The position numbers and the translations under genes were made by a program. Shown here piece after piece: positions 39,200-52,927 of a stretch of DNA of 64,000 nucleotides. How positions within the stretch are numbered: the stretch's first letter is position 1; every line of letters starts with the position of its first letter. A model generated the notes under the pieces. The model ran no database searches and had not been told where the DNA came from. It saw nothing but the letters and a program-made list of their open reading frames with translations. This DNA comes from Petrolisthes cinctipes (Eukaryota > Arthropoda > Malacostraca > Decapoda > Porcellanidae), in the NCBI GenBank assembly GCA_033782935.1, contig JAWQEG010001220.1, positions 2,294,001 through 2,358,000 of the forward strand, in the 5' to 3' direction.

Positions 39200-40015
39200 G
39201 TGTTAGAGTATTTTCAAAATACAGGCCAAAAACATACTGAAAATCGATCTTTTAGGTGCCCAAAAGTCGATATGTGCATGCATCTTCTGTACCCGTTTAT
39301 ATCTCAAATTCTGGCCCTAAACACCCGAAAATTCGATATTTTGGGGTCCCAGAAGCGATCTGTACATGCCTACTTAGTGTTAGAGTATTTTCAAAATTCA
39401 GGCCCAAAACATGCTGAAAATCGATATTTTTGGTGCCCAAAGTCAATATGTGCATGTACCTTCTGTACCCGTTTATATCTCAAATTCAGGCTCAAAACAC
39501 CCGAAAATTCAATATTTTGGGGTCCCAGAAGCAATCTGTACATGCCTACTCAGTGCTAGAATATTTTCAAAATATAGGCTAAAAACATGCTAAAAATCGA
39601 TCTTTTAGGTGCCAAAAAGTCGATATCTCAAATTCAGTCCCAAAACACCCGAAAATTCGATATTTAGGGGTCCCAGAAGCGATCTGTACATGCCTACTCC
39701 GTGTTAGAGTATTTTCAAAATACATGCTCAAAACATACTGAAAATCGATCTTTTAGGTGCACAAAAGTCGATATGTGCATGCATCTTCAGTACCCGTTTA
39801 TATCTCAAATTCAGGCTCAAAACACCCGAAAATTCAATATTTTGGGGTCCCATTAGCAACCTGTACAGTGCTAGAATATTTTCAAAATATAGGCTAAAAA
39901 CATGCTAAAAATCGATCTTTTAGGTGCCAAAAAGTCGATATCTCAAATTCAGTCCTAAAACACCCGAAAATTCGATATTTAGGGGTCCCAGAAGCGATCT
40001 GTACATGCCTACTCC

Positions 40016-40192
40016 GTGTTAGAGTATTTTCAAAATACATGCTCAAAACATACTGAAAATCGATCTTTTAGGTGCACAAAAGTCGATATGTGCATGCATC
40101 TTCAGTACCCGTTTATATCTCAAATTCAGGCTCAAAACACCCGAAAATTCAATATTTTGGGGTCCCAGAAGCAATCTGTACATGCCTACTCA
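40016..40192 (+). repeat. Reference monomer A1 (177 bp)
   Basis: A clean example of subtype A1. Diagnostic positions are ACATGCTCAAAACATACTG near the start, GGTGCACAAAAGTC, GTGCATGCATCTTCAGTACC, and TTCAGGCTC in the second half. It contains the 8-bp palindrome TGCATGCA and a ClaI-type ATCGAT. A1 normally follows C1 and precedes B1. Its length is divisible by three, so reading frames pass from A into B. Confidence 0.9.
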
Positions 40193-40368
40193 GTGTTAGA
40201 GTATTTTCAAAATACAGGCCCAAAACATGCTGAAAATCGATATTTTAGATGCCCAAAGTCAATATGTGCATGTATCTTCTGTACCCGTTTATATCTCAAA
40301 TTCAGGCTCAAAACACCCGAAAATTCAATATTTTGGGGTCCCAGAAGCAATCTGTACATGCCTACACA
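40193..40368 (+). repeat. Reference monomer B1 (176 bp)
   Basis: Subtype B1 is marked by ACAGGCCCAAAACATGCTG, TATTTTAGATGCCCAAAGTC (one A fewer than A) and GTGCATGTATCTTCTGTACC, and it ends in CCTACACAGTG. It sits between A1 and C2. Compared with A it has lost the TGCATGCA palindrome through a C-to-T change. Confidence 0.9.
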
Positions 40369-40516
40369 GTGCTAGAATATTTTCAAAATATAGGCTAAAA
40401 ACATGCTAAAAATCGACATTTTAGGTGCCAAAAAATCGATATCTCAAATTCAGTCCCAAAACACCCGAAAATTCGATATTTAGAGGTCCCAGAAGGTATC
40501 TGTACATGCCTACTCC
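40369..40516 (+). repeat. Reference monomer C2 (148 bp)
   Basis: Subtype C2 begins GTGCTAGAATATTTTC and has AATCGACATTTTAGG, CCAAAAAATCGATATCTC, TAGAGGTCCC and AGAAGGTATCTG. It lacks 29 bp present in A and B (see findings). Its GATATC (EcoRV) site is absent from the A and B references. It precedes A2. Confidence 0.9.
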
Positions 40517-43500
40517 GTGTTAGAGTATTTTCAAAATACAGGCCAAAAACATACTGAAAATCGATCTTTTAGGTGCCCAAAAGTCGATATGTGCATGCAT
40601 CTTCTGTACCCGTTTATATCTCAAATTCAGGCTCAAAACACCCGAAAATTCAATATTTTGGGGTCCCAGAAGCAATCTGTACATGCCTACTCAGTGTTAG
40701 AGTATTTTCAAAATATAGCCCCAAAACATGCTGAAAATCGATATTTTAGATGCCCAAAGTCAATATGTGCATGTATCTTCTGTACCCGTTTATATCTCAA
40801 ATTCAGGCTCAAAACACCCGAAAATTCAATATTTTGGGGTCCCAGAAGCAATCTGTACATGCCTACTCAGTGCTAGAATATTTTCAAAATATAGGCTAAA
40901 AACATGCTAAAAATCGATCTTTTAGGTGCCAAAAAGTCGATATCTCAAATTCAGTCCCAAAACACACGAAAATTCGATATTTAGGGGTCCCAGAAGGTAT
41001 CTGTACATGCCTACTCCGTTTTAGAGTATTTTCAAAATTCATGCTCAAAACATACTGAAAATCGATCTTTTAGGTGCACAAAAGTCGATATGTGCATGCA
41101 TCTTCAGTACCCGTTTATATCTCAAATTCAGGCTCAAAACACCCGAAAATTCAATATTTTGGGTTCCCATTAGCAACCTGTACAGTGCTAGAATATTTTA
41201 AAAATATAAGCTAAAAACATGCTAAAAATCGATCTTTTATGTGCCAAAAAGTCGATATCTCAAATTCAGTCCCAAAACACCCGAAAATTCGATATTTAGG
41301 GGTCCCAGAAGCGATCTGTACATGCCTACTCAGTGTTAGAGTATTTTCAAAATACATGCTCAAAACATACTGAAAATCGATCTTTTAGGTGCTCAAAAGT
41401 CGATATGTGCATGCATCTTCTGTACCCGTTTATATCTCAAATTCAGGCTCAAAACACCCGAAAATTCAATATTTTGGGGTCCCAGAAGCAATCTGTACAT
41501 GCCTACACAGTGCTAGAATATTTTCAAAATATAGGCTAAAAACATGCTAAAAATCGACATTTTAGGTGCCAAAAAATCGATATCTCAAATTCAGTCCCAA
41601 AACACCCGAAAATTCGATATTTAGAGGTCCCAGAAGGTATCTGTACATGCCTACTCCGTGTTAGAGTATTTTCAAAATACAGGCCAAAAACATACTGAAA
41701 ATCGATCTTTTAGGTGCCCAAAAGTCGATATGTGCATGCATCTTCTGTACCCGTTTATATCTCAAATTCTGGCCCTAAACACCCGAAAATTCGATATTTT
41801 GGGGCCCCAGAAGCGATCTGTACATGCCTACTTTGTGTTAGAGTATTTTCAAAATTCAGGCCCAAAACATGCTGAAAATCGATATTTTTGGTGCCCAAAG
41901 TCAATATGTGCATGTATCTTCTGTACCCGTTTATATCTCAAATTCAGGCTCAAAACACCCGAAAATTCAATATTTTGGGGTCCCAGAAGCAATCTGTAAA
42001 TGCCTACTCAGTGCTAGAATATTTTAAAAATATAGGCTAAAAACATGCTAAAAATCGATCTTTTAGGTGCCAAAAAGTCGATATCTCATATTCAGTCCTA
42101 AAACACCCGAAAATTCGATATTTAGGGGTCCCAGAAGCGATCTGTACATGCCTACTCCGTGTTAGAGTATTTTCAAAATACATGCTCAAAACATACTGAA
42201 AATCGATCTTTTAGGTGCACAAAAGTCGATATGTGCATGCATCTTCAGTACCCGTTTATATCTCAAATTCAGGCTCAAAACACCCGAAAATTCAATATTT
42301 TGGGGTCCCAGAAGCAATCTGTACATGCCTACTCAGTGTTAGAGTATTTTCAAAATACAGGCCCAAAACATGCTGAAAATCGATATTTCAGATGCCCAAA
42401 GTCAATATGTGCATGTATCTTCTGTACCCGTTTATATCTCAAATTCAGGCTCAAAACACCCGAAAATTTAATATTTTGGGGTCCCAGAAGCAATCTGTAC
42501 ATGCCTACACAGTGCTAGAATATTTTCAAAATATAGGCTAAAAACATGCTAAAAATCGACATTTTAGGTGCCAAAAAATCGATATCTCAAATTCAGTCCC
42601 AAAACACCCGAAAATTCGATATTTAGAGGTCCCAGAAGGTATCTGTACATGCCTACTCCGTGTTAGAGTATTTTCAAAATACAGGCCAAAAACATACTGA
42701 AAATCGATCTTTTAGGTGCACAAAAGTCGATATGTGCATGCATCTTCTGTACCCGTTTATATCTCAAATTCAGGCTCAAAACACCCGAAAATTCAATATT
42801 TTGGGGTCCCAGAAGCAATCTGTACATGCCTACTCAGTATTAGAGTATTTTCAAAATACAGGCCCAAAACATGCTGAAAATCGATATTTTAGATGCCCAA
42901 AGTCAATATGTGCATGTATCTTCTGTACCCGTTTATATCTCAAATTCAGGCTCAAAACACCCGAAAATTCAATATTTTGGGGTCCCAGAAGCAATCTGTA
43001 CATGCCTACACAGTGCTAGAATATTTTCAAAATATAGGCTAAAAACATGCTAAAAATCGACATTTTAGGTGCCAAAAAATCGATATCTCAAATTCAGTCC
43101 CAAAACACCCGAAAATTCGATATTTAGAGGTCCCAGAAGGTATCTGTACATGCATACTCCGTGTTAGAGTATTTTCAAAATACATGCTCAAAACATACTG
43201 AAAATCGATCTTTTAGGTGCACAAAAGTCGATATGCGCATGCATCTTCAGTACCCGTTTATATCTCAAATTCAGGCTCAAAACACCCGAAAATTCAATAT
43301 TTTGGGGTCCCATTAGCAACCTGTACAGTGCTAAAATATTTTAAAAATATAGGCTAAAAACATGCTAAAAATCGATCTTTTAGGTGCCAAAAAGTCGATA
43401 TCTCAAATTCAGTCCCAAAACACCCGAAAATTCGATATTTAGGGGTCCCAGAAGCAATCTGTACATGCCTACTCCGTGTTAGAGTATTTTCAAAATACAT

Positions 43501-44301
43501 GCTCAAAACATACTGAAAATCGATCTTTTAGGTGCACAAAAGTCGATATGTGCATGCATCTTCAGTACCCGTTTATATCTCAAATTCAGGCTCAAAACAC
43601 CCGAAAATTCAATATTTTGGGGTCATAGAAGCAATCTGTACATGCCTACTCAGTGTTAGAGTATTTTCAAAATACAGGCCCAAAACATGCTGAAAATCGA
43701 TATTTTAGATGCCCAAAGTCAATATGTGCATGTATCTTCTGTACCCGTTTATATCTAAATTTCAGGCTCAAAACACCCGAAAATTCAATATTTTGGGGTC
43801 CCAGAAGCAATCTGTACATGCCTACACAGTGCTAGAATATTTTCAAAATATAGGCTAAAAACATGCTAAAAATCTACATTTTAGGTGCCAAAAAATCGAT
43901 ATCTCAAATTCAGTCCCAAAACACCCGAAAATTGGATATTTAGAGGTCCCAGAAGGTATCTATACATGCTTACTCCGTGATAGAGTATTTTCAAAATACA
44001 GGCCAAAAACATACTGAAAATCGATCTTTTAGGTGCACAAAAGTCGATATGTGCATGCATCTTCATAACCCGTTTATATCTCAAATTCATGCTCAAAACA
44101 CCCGAAAATTCAATATTTTGGGGTCCCAGAAGGAATCTGTACATGCCTACACAGTGCTAGAATATTTTCAAAATATAGGCTAAAAGCATGCTAAAAATCG
44201 ACATTTTAGGTGCCAAAAAATCGATATCTCAAATTCAGTCCCAAAACACCCGAAAATTCGATATTTAGAGGTCCCAGAAGGTATCTGTACATGCTTACTC
44301 C

Positions 44302-44478
44302 GTGATAGAGTATTTTCAAAATACAGGCCAAAAACATACTGAAAATCGATCTTTTAGGTGCCCAAAAGTCGATATGTGCATGCATCTTCTGTACCCGTTT
44401 ATATCTCAAATTCTGGCCCTAAACACCCGAAAATTCGATATTTAGGGGTCCCAGAAGCGATCTGTACATGCCTACTCC
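44302..44478 (+). repeat. A2/C1 hybrid monomer adjacent to A1
   Basis: Full-length A2 body (GCCCAAAAGTC, CTTCTGTACC, TTCTGGCCC) that ends with the C1 tail GATATTTAGGGGTCCC, AGAAGCGATCTG and CTACTCCGTG. The next monomer is A1, so two A-class monomers are directly adjacent, the only such case I found. Confidence 0.83.
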
Positions 44479-45981
44479 GTGTTAGAGTATTTTCAAAATA
44501 CATGCTCAAAGCATACTGAAAATCGATCTTTTAGGTGCACAAAAGTCGATATGTGCATGCATCTTCAGTACCCGTTTATATCTCAAATTCAGGCTCAAAA
44601 CACCCGAAAATTCAATATTTTGGGGTCCCAGAAGCAATCTGTACATGCCTACTCAGTGCTAGAGTATTTTCAAAATACAGGCCCAAAACATGCTGAAAAT
44701 CGATATTTTAGATGCCCAAAGTCAATATGTGCATGTATCTTCTGTACCCGTTTATATCTCAAATTCAGGCTCAAAACACCCAAAAATTCAATATTTTGGG
44801 GTCCCAGAAGCAATCTGTACATGCCTACACAGTGCTAGAATATTTTTAAAATATAGGCTAAAAACATGCTAAAAATCGACATTTTAGGTGCCAAAAAATC
44901 GATATCTCAAATTCAGTCCCAAAACACCCGAAAATTCGATATATAGAGGTCCCAGAAGGTATCTGTACATGCCTACTCCGTGTTAGAGTATTTTCAAAAT
45001 ACAGGCCAAAAACATACTGAAAATCGATCTTTTAGGTGCCCAAAAGTCGATATGTGCATGCATCTTCTGTACCCGTTTATATCTCAAATTCTGGCCCTAA
45101 ACACCCGAAAATTCGATATTTTGGGGTCCCAGAAGCGATCTGTACATGCCTACTCCGTGTTAGAGTATTTTCAAAATTCAGGCCCAAAACATGCTGAAAA
45201 TCGATATTTTTGGTGCCCAAAGTCAATATGTGCATGTATCTTCTGTACCCGTTTATATCTCAAATTCAGGCTCAAAACACCCGAAAATTCAATATTTTGG
45301 GGTCCCAGAAGCAATCTGTAAATGCCTACTCAGTGCTAGAATATTTTCAAAATATAGGCTAAAAACATGCTAAAAATCGATCTTTTAGGTGCCAAAAAGT
45401 CGATATCTCAAATTCAGTCCCAAAACACCCGAAAATTCGATATTTAGGGGTCCCAGAAGCGATCTGTACATGCCTACTCCGTGTTAGAGTATTTTCAAAA
45501 TACATGCTCAAAACATACTGAAAATCGATCTTTTAGGTGCACAAAAGTCGATATGTGCATGCATCTTCAGTAACCGTTTATATCTCAAATTCATGCTCAA
45601 AACACCCGAAAATTCAATATTTTGGGGTCCCAGAAGCAATCTGTACATGCCTACTCAGTGTTAGAGTATTTTCAAAATACAGGCCCAAAACATGCTGAAA
45701 ATCGATATTTTAGATGCCCAAAGTCAATATGTGCATGTATCTTCTGTACCTGTTTATATCTCAAATTCAGGCTCAAAACACCCGAAAATTCAATATTTTG
45801 GGGTCCCAGAAGCAATCTGTACATGCTTACACAGTGCTAGAATATTTTCAAAATATAGGCTAAAAACATGCTAAAAATCGATCTTTTAGGTGCCAAAAAG
45901 TCGATATCTCAAATTCAGTCCCAAAACACCCGAAAATTCGATATTTAGGGGTCCCAGAAGCGATCTGTACATGCCTACTCC

Positions 45982-48900
45982 GTGTTAGAGTATTTTCAAA
46001 ATACAGGCCAAAGACATACTGAAAATCGATCTTTTAGGTGCCCAAAAGTCGATATGTGCATGCATCTTCTGTACCCGTTTATATCTCAAATTCTGGCCCT
46101 AAACACCCGAAAATTCGATATTTTGGGGTCCCAGAAGCGATCTGTACATGCCTACTCATTGCTAGAATATTTTCAAAATATAGGCTAAAAACATGCTAAA
46201 AATCGATCTTTTAGGTGCCGAAAAGTCGATATCTCAAATTCAGTCCCAAAACACCCGAAAATTCGATATTTAGGGGTCCCAGAAGCGATCTGTACATGCC
46301 TACTCCGTGTTAGAGTATTTTCAAAATACATGCTCAAAACATACTGAAAATCGATCTTTTAGGTGCACAAAAGTCGATATGTGCATGCATCTTCAGTACC
46401 CGTTTATATCTCAAATTCAGGCTCAAAACACACGAAAATTCAATATTTTGGGGTCCCAGAAGCAATCTGTACATGCCTACTCAGTGTTAGAGTATTTTCA
46501 AAATACAGGCCCAAAACATGCTGAAAATCGATATTTTAGATGCCCAAAGTCAATATGTGCATGTATCTTTTGTACCCGTTTATATCTCAAATTCAGGCTC
46601 AAAACACCCGAAAATTCAATATTTTGGGGTCCCAGAAGCAATCTGTACATGTCTACACAGTGCTAGAATATTTTCAAAATATAGGCTAAAAACATGCTAA
46701 AAATCGACATTTTAGGTGCCAAAAAATCGATATCTCAAATTCAGTCCCAAAACACCCGTAAATTCGATATTTAGAGGTCCCAGAAGGTATCTGTACATGC
46801 CTACTCCGTGTTAGAGTATTTTCAAAATACAGGCCAAAAACATACTGAAAATCGATCTTTTAGGTGCCCAAAAGTCGATATGTGCATGCATCTTCTGTAC
46901 CCGTTTATATCTCAAATTCTGGCCCTAAACACCCGAAAATTCGATATTTTGGGGTCCCAGAAGCGATCTGTACATGCCTACTTAGTGTTAGAATATTTTC
47001 AAAATTCAGGCCCAAAACATGCTGAAAATCGATATTTTTGGTGCCCAAAGTCAATATGTGCATGTATCTTCTGTACCCGTTTATATCTCAAATTCAGGCT
47101 CAAAACACCCGAAAATTCAATATTTTGGGGTCCCAGAAGCAATCTGTACATGCCTACTCAGTGCTAGAATATTTTAAAAATATAGGCTAAAAACATGCTA
47201 AAAATCGATCTTTTAGGTGCCAAAAAGTCGATATCTCAAATTCAGTCCCAAAACACCCGAAAATTCGATATTTAGGGGTCCCAGAAGCGATCTGTACATG
47301 CCTACTCCGTGTTAGAGTATTTTCAAAATACATGCTCAAAACATACTGAAAATCGATCTTTTAGGTGCACAAAAGTCGATATGTGCATGCATCTTCAGTA
47401 CCCGTTTATCTCTCAAATTCAGGCTCAAAACACCCGAAAATTCAATATTTTGGGGTCCCAGAAGCAATCTGTACATGCCTACTCAGTGTTAGAGTATTTT
47501 CAAAATACAGGCCCAAAACATGCTGAAAATCGATATTTTAGATGCCCAAAGTCAATATGTGCATGTATCTTCTGTACCCGTTTATATCTCAAATTCAGGC
47601 TCAAAACACCCGAAAATTCAATATTTTGGGGTCCCAGAAGCAATCTGTACATGCCTACACAGTGCTAGAATATTTTCAAAATATAGGCTAAAAACATGCT
47701 AAAAATCGACATTTTAGGTGCCAAAAAATCGATATCTCAAATTCAGTCCCAAAACACCCGAAAATTCGATATTTAGAGGTCCCAGAAGGTATCTGTACAT
47801 GCCTACTCCGTGTTAGAGTATTTTCAAAATACAGGCCAAAAACATACTGAAAATCGATCTTTTAGGTGCCCAAAAGTCGATATGTGCATGCATCTTCTGT
47901 ACCCGTTTATATCTCAAATTCTGGCCTTAACACTCGAAAATTCGATATATTGGGGTCCCAGAAGCGATCTGTACATGCCTACTTAGTGTTAGAGTATTTT
48001 CAAAATTCAGGCCCAAAACATGCTGAAAATCGATATTTTTGGTGCCCAAAGTCAATATGTGCATGTATCTTCTGTACCCGTTTATATCTCAAATTCAGGC
48101 TCAAAACACCCGAAAATTCAATATTTTGGGGTCCCAGAAGCAATCTGTAAATGCCTACTCAGTGCTAGAATATTTTCAAAATATAGGCTAAAAACATGCT
48201 AAAAATCGATCTTTTAGGTGCCAAAAAGTCGATATCTCAAATTCAGTCCCAAAACACCCGAAAATTCGATATTTAGGGGTCCCAGAAGCGATCTGTACAT
48301 GCCTACTCCGTGTTAGAGTATTTTCAAAATACATGCTCAAAACATACTGAAAATCGATCTTATAGGTGCACAAAAGTCGATATGTGCATGCATCTTCAGT
48401 ACCCGTTTATATCTCAAATTCAGGCTCAAAACACCCGAAAATTCAATATTTTGGGGTCCCAGAAGCAATCTGTACATGCCTACTCAGTGTTAGAGTATTT
48501 TCAAAATACAGGCCCAAAACATGCTGAAAATCGATATTTTAGATGCCCAAAGTCAATATGTGCATGTATCTTCTGTACCCGTTTATATCTCAAATTCAGG
48601 CTCAAAACACCCGAAAATTCAATATTTTGGGGTCCCAGAAGCAATCTGTACATGCCTACACAGTGCTAGAATATTTTCAAAATATAGGCTAAAAACATGC
48701 TAAAAATCGACATTTTAGGTGCCAAAAAATCGATATCTCAAATTCAGTCCCAAAACACCCGAAAATTCGATATTTAGAGGTCCCAGAAGGTATCTGTACA
48801 TGCCTACTCCGTGTTAGAGTATTTTCAAAATACAGGCCAAAAACATACTGAAAATCGATCTTTGAGGTGCCCAAAAGTCGATATGTGCATGCATCTTCTG

Positions 48901-49802
48901 TACCCGTTTATATCTCAAATTCTGGCCCTAAACACCAGAAAATTCGATATTTTGGGGTCCCAGAAGCGATCTGTACATGCCTACTCAGTGTTAGAGTATT
49001 TTCAAAATTCAGGCCCAAAACATGCTGAAAATCGATATTTTTGGTGCCCAAAGTCAATATGTGCATGTATCTTCTGTACCCGTTTATATCTCAAATTCAG
49101 GCTCAAAACACCCGAAAATTCAATATTTTGGGGTCCCAGAAGCAATCTGTACAGTGCTAGAATATTTTCAAAATATAGGCTAAAAACATGCTAAAAATCG
49201 ATCTTTTAGGTGCCAAAAAGTCGATATCTCAAATTCAGTCCCAAAACACCCGAAAATTCGATATTTAGGAGTCCCAGAAGCGATCTGTACATGCCTACTC
49301 CGTGTTAGAGTATTTTCAAAATACATGCTCAAAACATACTGAAAATCGATCTTTTAGGTGCACAAAAGTCGATATGTGCATGCATCTTCAGTACCCGTTT
49401 ATATCTCAAATTCAGGCTCAAAACACCCGAAAATTCAATATTTTGGAGTCCCAGAAGCAATCTGTACATGCCTACTCAGTGTTAGAGTATTTTCAAAATA
49501 CAGGCCCAAAACATGCTGAAAATCGATATTTTAGATGCCCAAAGTCAATATGTGCATGTATCTTCTGTACCCGTTTATATCTCAAATTCAGGCTCAAAAC
49601 ACCCGAAAATTCAATATTTTGGGGTCCCAGAAGCAATCTGTACATGCCTACACAGTGCTAGAATATTTTCAAAATATAGGCTAAAAACATGCTAAAAATC
49701 GACATTTTAGGTGCCAAAAAATCGATATCTCAAATTCAGTCCCAAAACACCCGAAAATTCGATATTTAGAGGTCCCAGAAGGTATCTGTACATGCCTACT
49801 CC
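45982..49802 (+). repeat. 3,821-bp block, copy 1 (partner 6,120 bp downstream)
   Basis: Blocks are 325, 501, 501, 501, 500, 501, 491 and 501 bp, mostly regular hexamers. Markers repeated at +6,120 bp are CCCGTAAATTC (46754), GTTTATCTCTC (47406), GGCCTTAACACTCG with GATATATTGGGG (about 47930), CTTATAGGTGC (about 48358) and CTTTGAGGTGC (48861). Confidence 0.88.
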
Positions 49803-52101
49803 GTGTTAGAGTATTTTCAAAATACAGGCCAAAAACATACTGAAAATCGATCTTTTAGGTGCCCAAAAGTCGATATGTGCATGCATCTTCTGTACCCGTT
49901 TATATCTCAAATTCAGGCTCAAAACACCCGAAAATTCAATATTTTGGGGTCCCAGAAGCAATCTGTACATGCCTACTCAGTGTTAGAGTATTTTCAAAAT
50001 ACAGGCCCAAAACATGCTGAAAATCGATATTTTAGATGCCCAAAGTCAATATGTGCATGTATCTTCTGTACCCGTTTATATCTCAAATTCAGGCTCAAAA
50101 CACCCGAAAATTCAATATTTGTGGGTCCCAGAAGCAATCTGTACATGCCTACACAGTGCTAGAATATTTTCAAAATATAGGCTAAAAACATGCTAAAAAT
50201 CGACATTTTAGGTGCCAAAAAATCGATATCTCAAATTCAGTCCCAAAACACCCGAAAATTCGATATTTAGAGGTCCCAGAAGGTATCTGTACATGCCTAC
50301 TCCGTGTTAGAGTATTTTCAAAATACAGGCCAAAAACATACTGAAAATCGATCTTTTAGGTGCCCAAAAGTCGATATGTGCATGCATCTTCTGTACCCGT
50401 TTATATCTCAAATTCTGGCCCTAAACACCCGAAAATTCGATATTTTGGGGTCCCAGAAGCGATCTGTACATGCCTACTCAGTGTTAGAGTATTTTCAAAA
50501 TTCAGGCCCAAAACATGCTGAAAATCGATATTTTTGGTGCCCAAAGTCAATATGTGCATGTATCTTCTGTACCCGTTTATATCTCAAATTCAGGCTCAAA
50601 ACACCCGAAAATTCAATATTTTGGGGTCCCAGAAGCAATCTGTACAGTGCTAGAATATTTTCAAAATATAGGCTAAAAACATGCTAAAAATCGATCTTTT
50701 AGGTGCCAAAAAGTCGATATCTCAAATTCAGTCCCAAAACACCCGAAAATTCGATATTTAGGGGTCCCAGAAGCGATCTGTACATGCCTACTCCGTGTTA
50801 GAGTATTTTCAAAATACATGCTCAAAACATACTGAAAATCGATCTTTTAGGTGCACAAAAGTCGATATGTGCATGCATCTTCAGTACCCGTTTATATCTC
50901 AAATTCAGGCTCAAAACACCCGAAAATTCAATATTTTGGGGTCCCATTAGCAACCTGTACAGTGCTAGAATATTTTAAAAATATAGGCTAAAAACATGCT
51001 AAAAATCGATCTTTTAGGTGCCAAAAAGTCGATATCTCAAATTCAGTCCCAAAACACCCGAAAATTCGATATTTAGGGGTCCCAGAAGCGATCTGTACAT
51101 GCCTACTCCGTGTTAGAGTATTTTCAAAATACATGCTCAAAACATACTGAAAATCGATCTTTTAGGTGCAAAAAAGTCGATATGTGCATACATCTTCAGA
51201 ACCCGTTTATATCTCAAATTCAGGCTCAAAACACCCGAAAATTCAATATTTTGGGGTCCCAGAAGCAATCTGTACATGCCTACTCAGTGTTAGAGTATTT
51301 TCAAAATACATGCTCAAAACATGCTGAAAATCGATATTTTAGATGCCCAAAGTCAATATGTGCATGTATCTTCTGTACCCGTTTATATCTCAAATTCAGG
51401 CTCAAAACACCCGAAAATTCAATATTTTGGGGTCCCAAAAGCAATCTGTACATGCCTACACAGTGCTAGAATATTTTCAAAATATAGGCTAAAAACATGC
51501 TAAAAATCGACATTTTAGGTGCCAAAAAATCGATATCTCAAATTCAGTCCCAAAACACCCGAAAATTCGATATTTAGAGGTCCCAGAAGGTATCTGTACA
51601 TGCCTACTCCGTGTTAGAGTATTTTCAAAATACAGGCCAAAAACATACTGAAAATCGATCTTTTAGGTGCCCAAAAGTCGATATGTGCATGCATCTTCTG
51701 TACCCGTTTATATCTAAAATTCTGGCCCTAAACACCCGAAAATTCGATATTTTGGGGTCCCAGAAGCGATCTGTACATGCCTACTTAGTGTTAGAGTATT
51801 TTCAAAATTCAGGCCCAAAACATGCTGAAAATCGATATTTTTGCTGCCCAAAGTCAATATGTGCATGTATCTTCTGTACCCGTTTATATCTCAAATTCAG
51901 GCTCAAAACACCCGAAAATTCAATATTTTGGGGTCCCAGAAGCAATCTGTACAGTGCTAGAATATTTTCAAAATATAGGCTAAAAACATGCTAAAAATCG
52001 ATCTTTTAGGTGCCAAAAAGTCGATATCTCAAATTCAGTCCCAAAACACACGAAAATTCGATATTTAGGGGTCCCAGAAGCGATCTGTACATGCCTACTC
52101 C
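49803..52101 (+). repeat. 2,299-bp spacer between the two 3,821-bp blocks
   Basis: Blocks are 501, 501, 491, 315 and 491 bp; the first is opened by an A2-to-A1 hybrid. The A1-B1 block at 51110 has GTGCAAAAAAGTC, GCATACATCTTC and CCCAAAAGCAATC, tying it to the 2,782-bp family at 22-25 kb. The B2 after 51788 has TTTTTGCTGCCC from the same family. Confidence 0.78.
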
Positions 52102-52927
52102 GAGTTAGAGTATTTTCAAAATACATGCTCAAAACATACTGAAAATCGATCTTTTAGGTGCCCAAAAGTCGATATGTGCATGCATCTTCTGTACCCGTTT
52201 ATATCTCAAATTCTGGCCCTAAACACCCGAAAATTCGATATTTTGGGGTCCCAGAAGCGATCTGTACATGCCTACTCAGTGCTAGAATATTTTCAAAATA
52301 TAGGCTAAAAACATGCTAAAAATCGATCTTTTAGGTGCCAAAAAGTCGATATCTCAAATTCAGTCCCAAAACACCCGAAAATTCGATATTTAGGGGTCCC
52401 AGAAGCGATCTGTACATGCCTACTCCGTGTTAGAGTATTTTCAAAATACATGCTCAAAACATACTGAAAATCGATCTTTTAGGTGCACAAAAGTCGATAT
52501 GTGCATGCATCTTCAGTACCCGTTTATATCTCAAATTCAGGCTCAAAACACCCGAAAATTCAATATTTTGGGGTCCCAGAAGCAATCTGTACATGCCTAC
52601 TCAGTGTTAGAGTATTTTCAAAATACAGGCCCAAAACATGCTGAAAATCGATATTTTAGATGACCAAAGTCAATATGTGCATGTATCTTCTGTACCCGTT
52701 TATATCTCAAATTCAGGCTCAAAACACCCGAAAATTCAATATTTTGGGGTCCCAGAAGCAATCTGTACATGCCTACACAGTGCTAGAATATTTTCAAAAT
52801 ATAGGCTAAAAACATGCTAAAAATCGACATTTTAGGTGCCAAAAAATCGATATCTCAAATTCAGTCCCAAAACACCCGTAAATTCGATATTTAGAGGTCC
52901 CAGAAGGTATCTGTACATGCCTACTCC

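Larger units (their letters stand above)
39200..45981 (+). repeat. Mixed hexamers and dimers
   Basis: Block starts: 39200, 39701 (315), 40016, 40517, 41018 (315), 41333 (325), 41658, 42159, 42660, 43161 (315), 43476, 43977 (325), 44302 (177-bp single monomer), 44479, 44980 and 45481; unlabelled blocks are 501 bp. A2-to-A1 hybrids open the blocks at 40517 and 42660. Private substitutions such as GGGGTCATAGAAGC (about 43621) and GTGATAGAG (43977, 44302) are not shared widely, so this part looks less homogenised. Confidence 0.78.

Noticed and set aside
40090..40110. TGCATGCA palindrome in class A as a transcription-factor or origin site
   Set aside because: It is an 8-bp palindrome fixed by descent in A, lost in B by one change and in C by deletion; nothing else supports a regulatory role.
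40100..40130. TATA-like GTTTATATCTC as a promoter
   Set aside because: It occurs in every A and B monomer with no accompanying transcript structure, so it cannot be supported from sequence alone.
40280..40340. CENP-B box-like CCCG...CGA motif in CACCCGAAAATTCGATA
   Set aside because: The gap between CCCG and CGA is 6 bases where the CENP-B box needs 7, and the required internal T is absent; many A and B copies read TTCAATA and lose the CGA altogether.
40016..40516. Alpha satellite (171-bp primate) identity
   Set aside because: Monomer lengths are 177/176/148, and no CENP-B box or recognisable alpha-satellite sequence is present.
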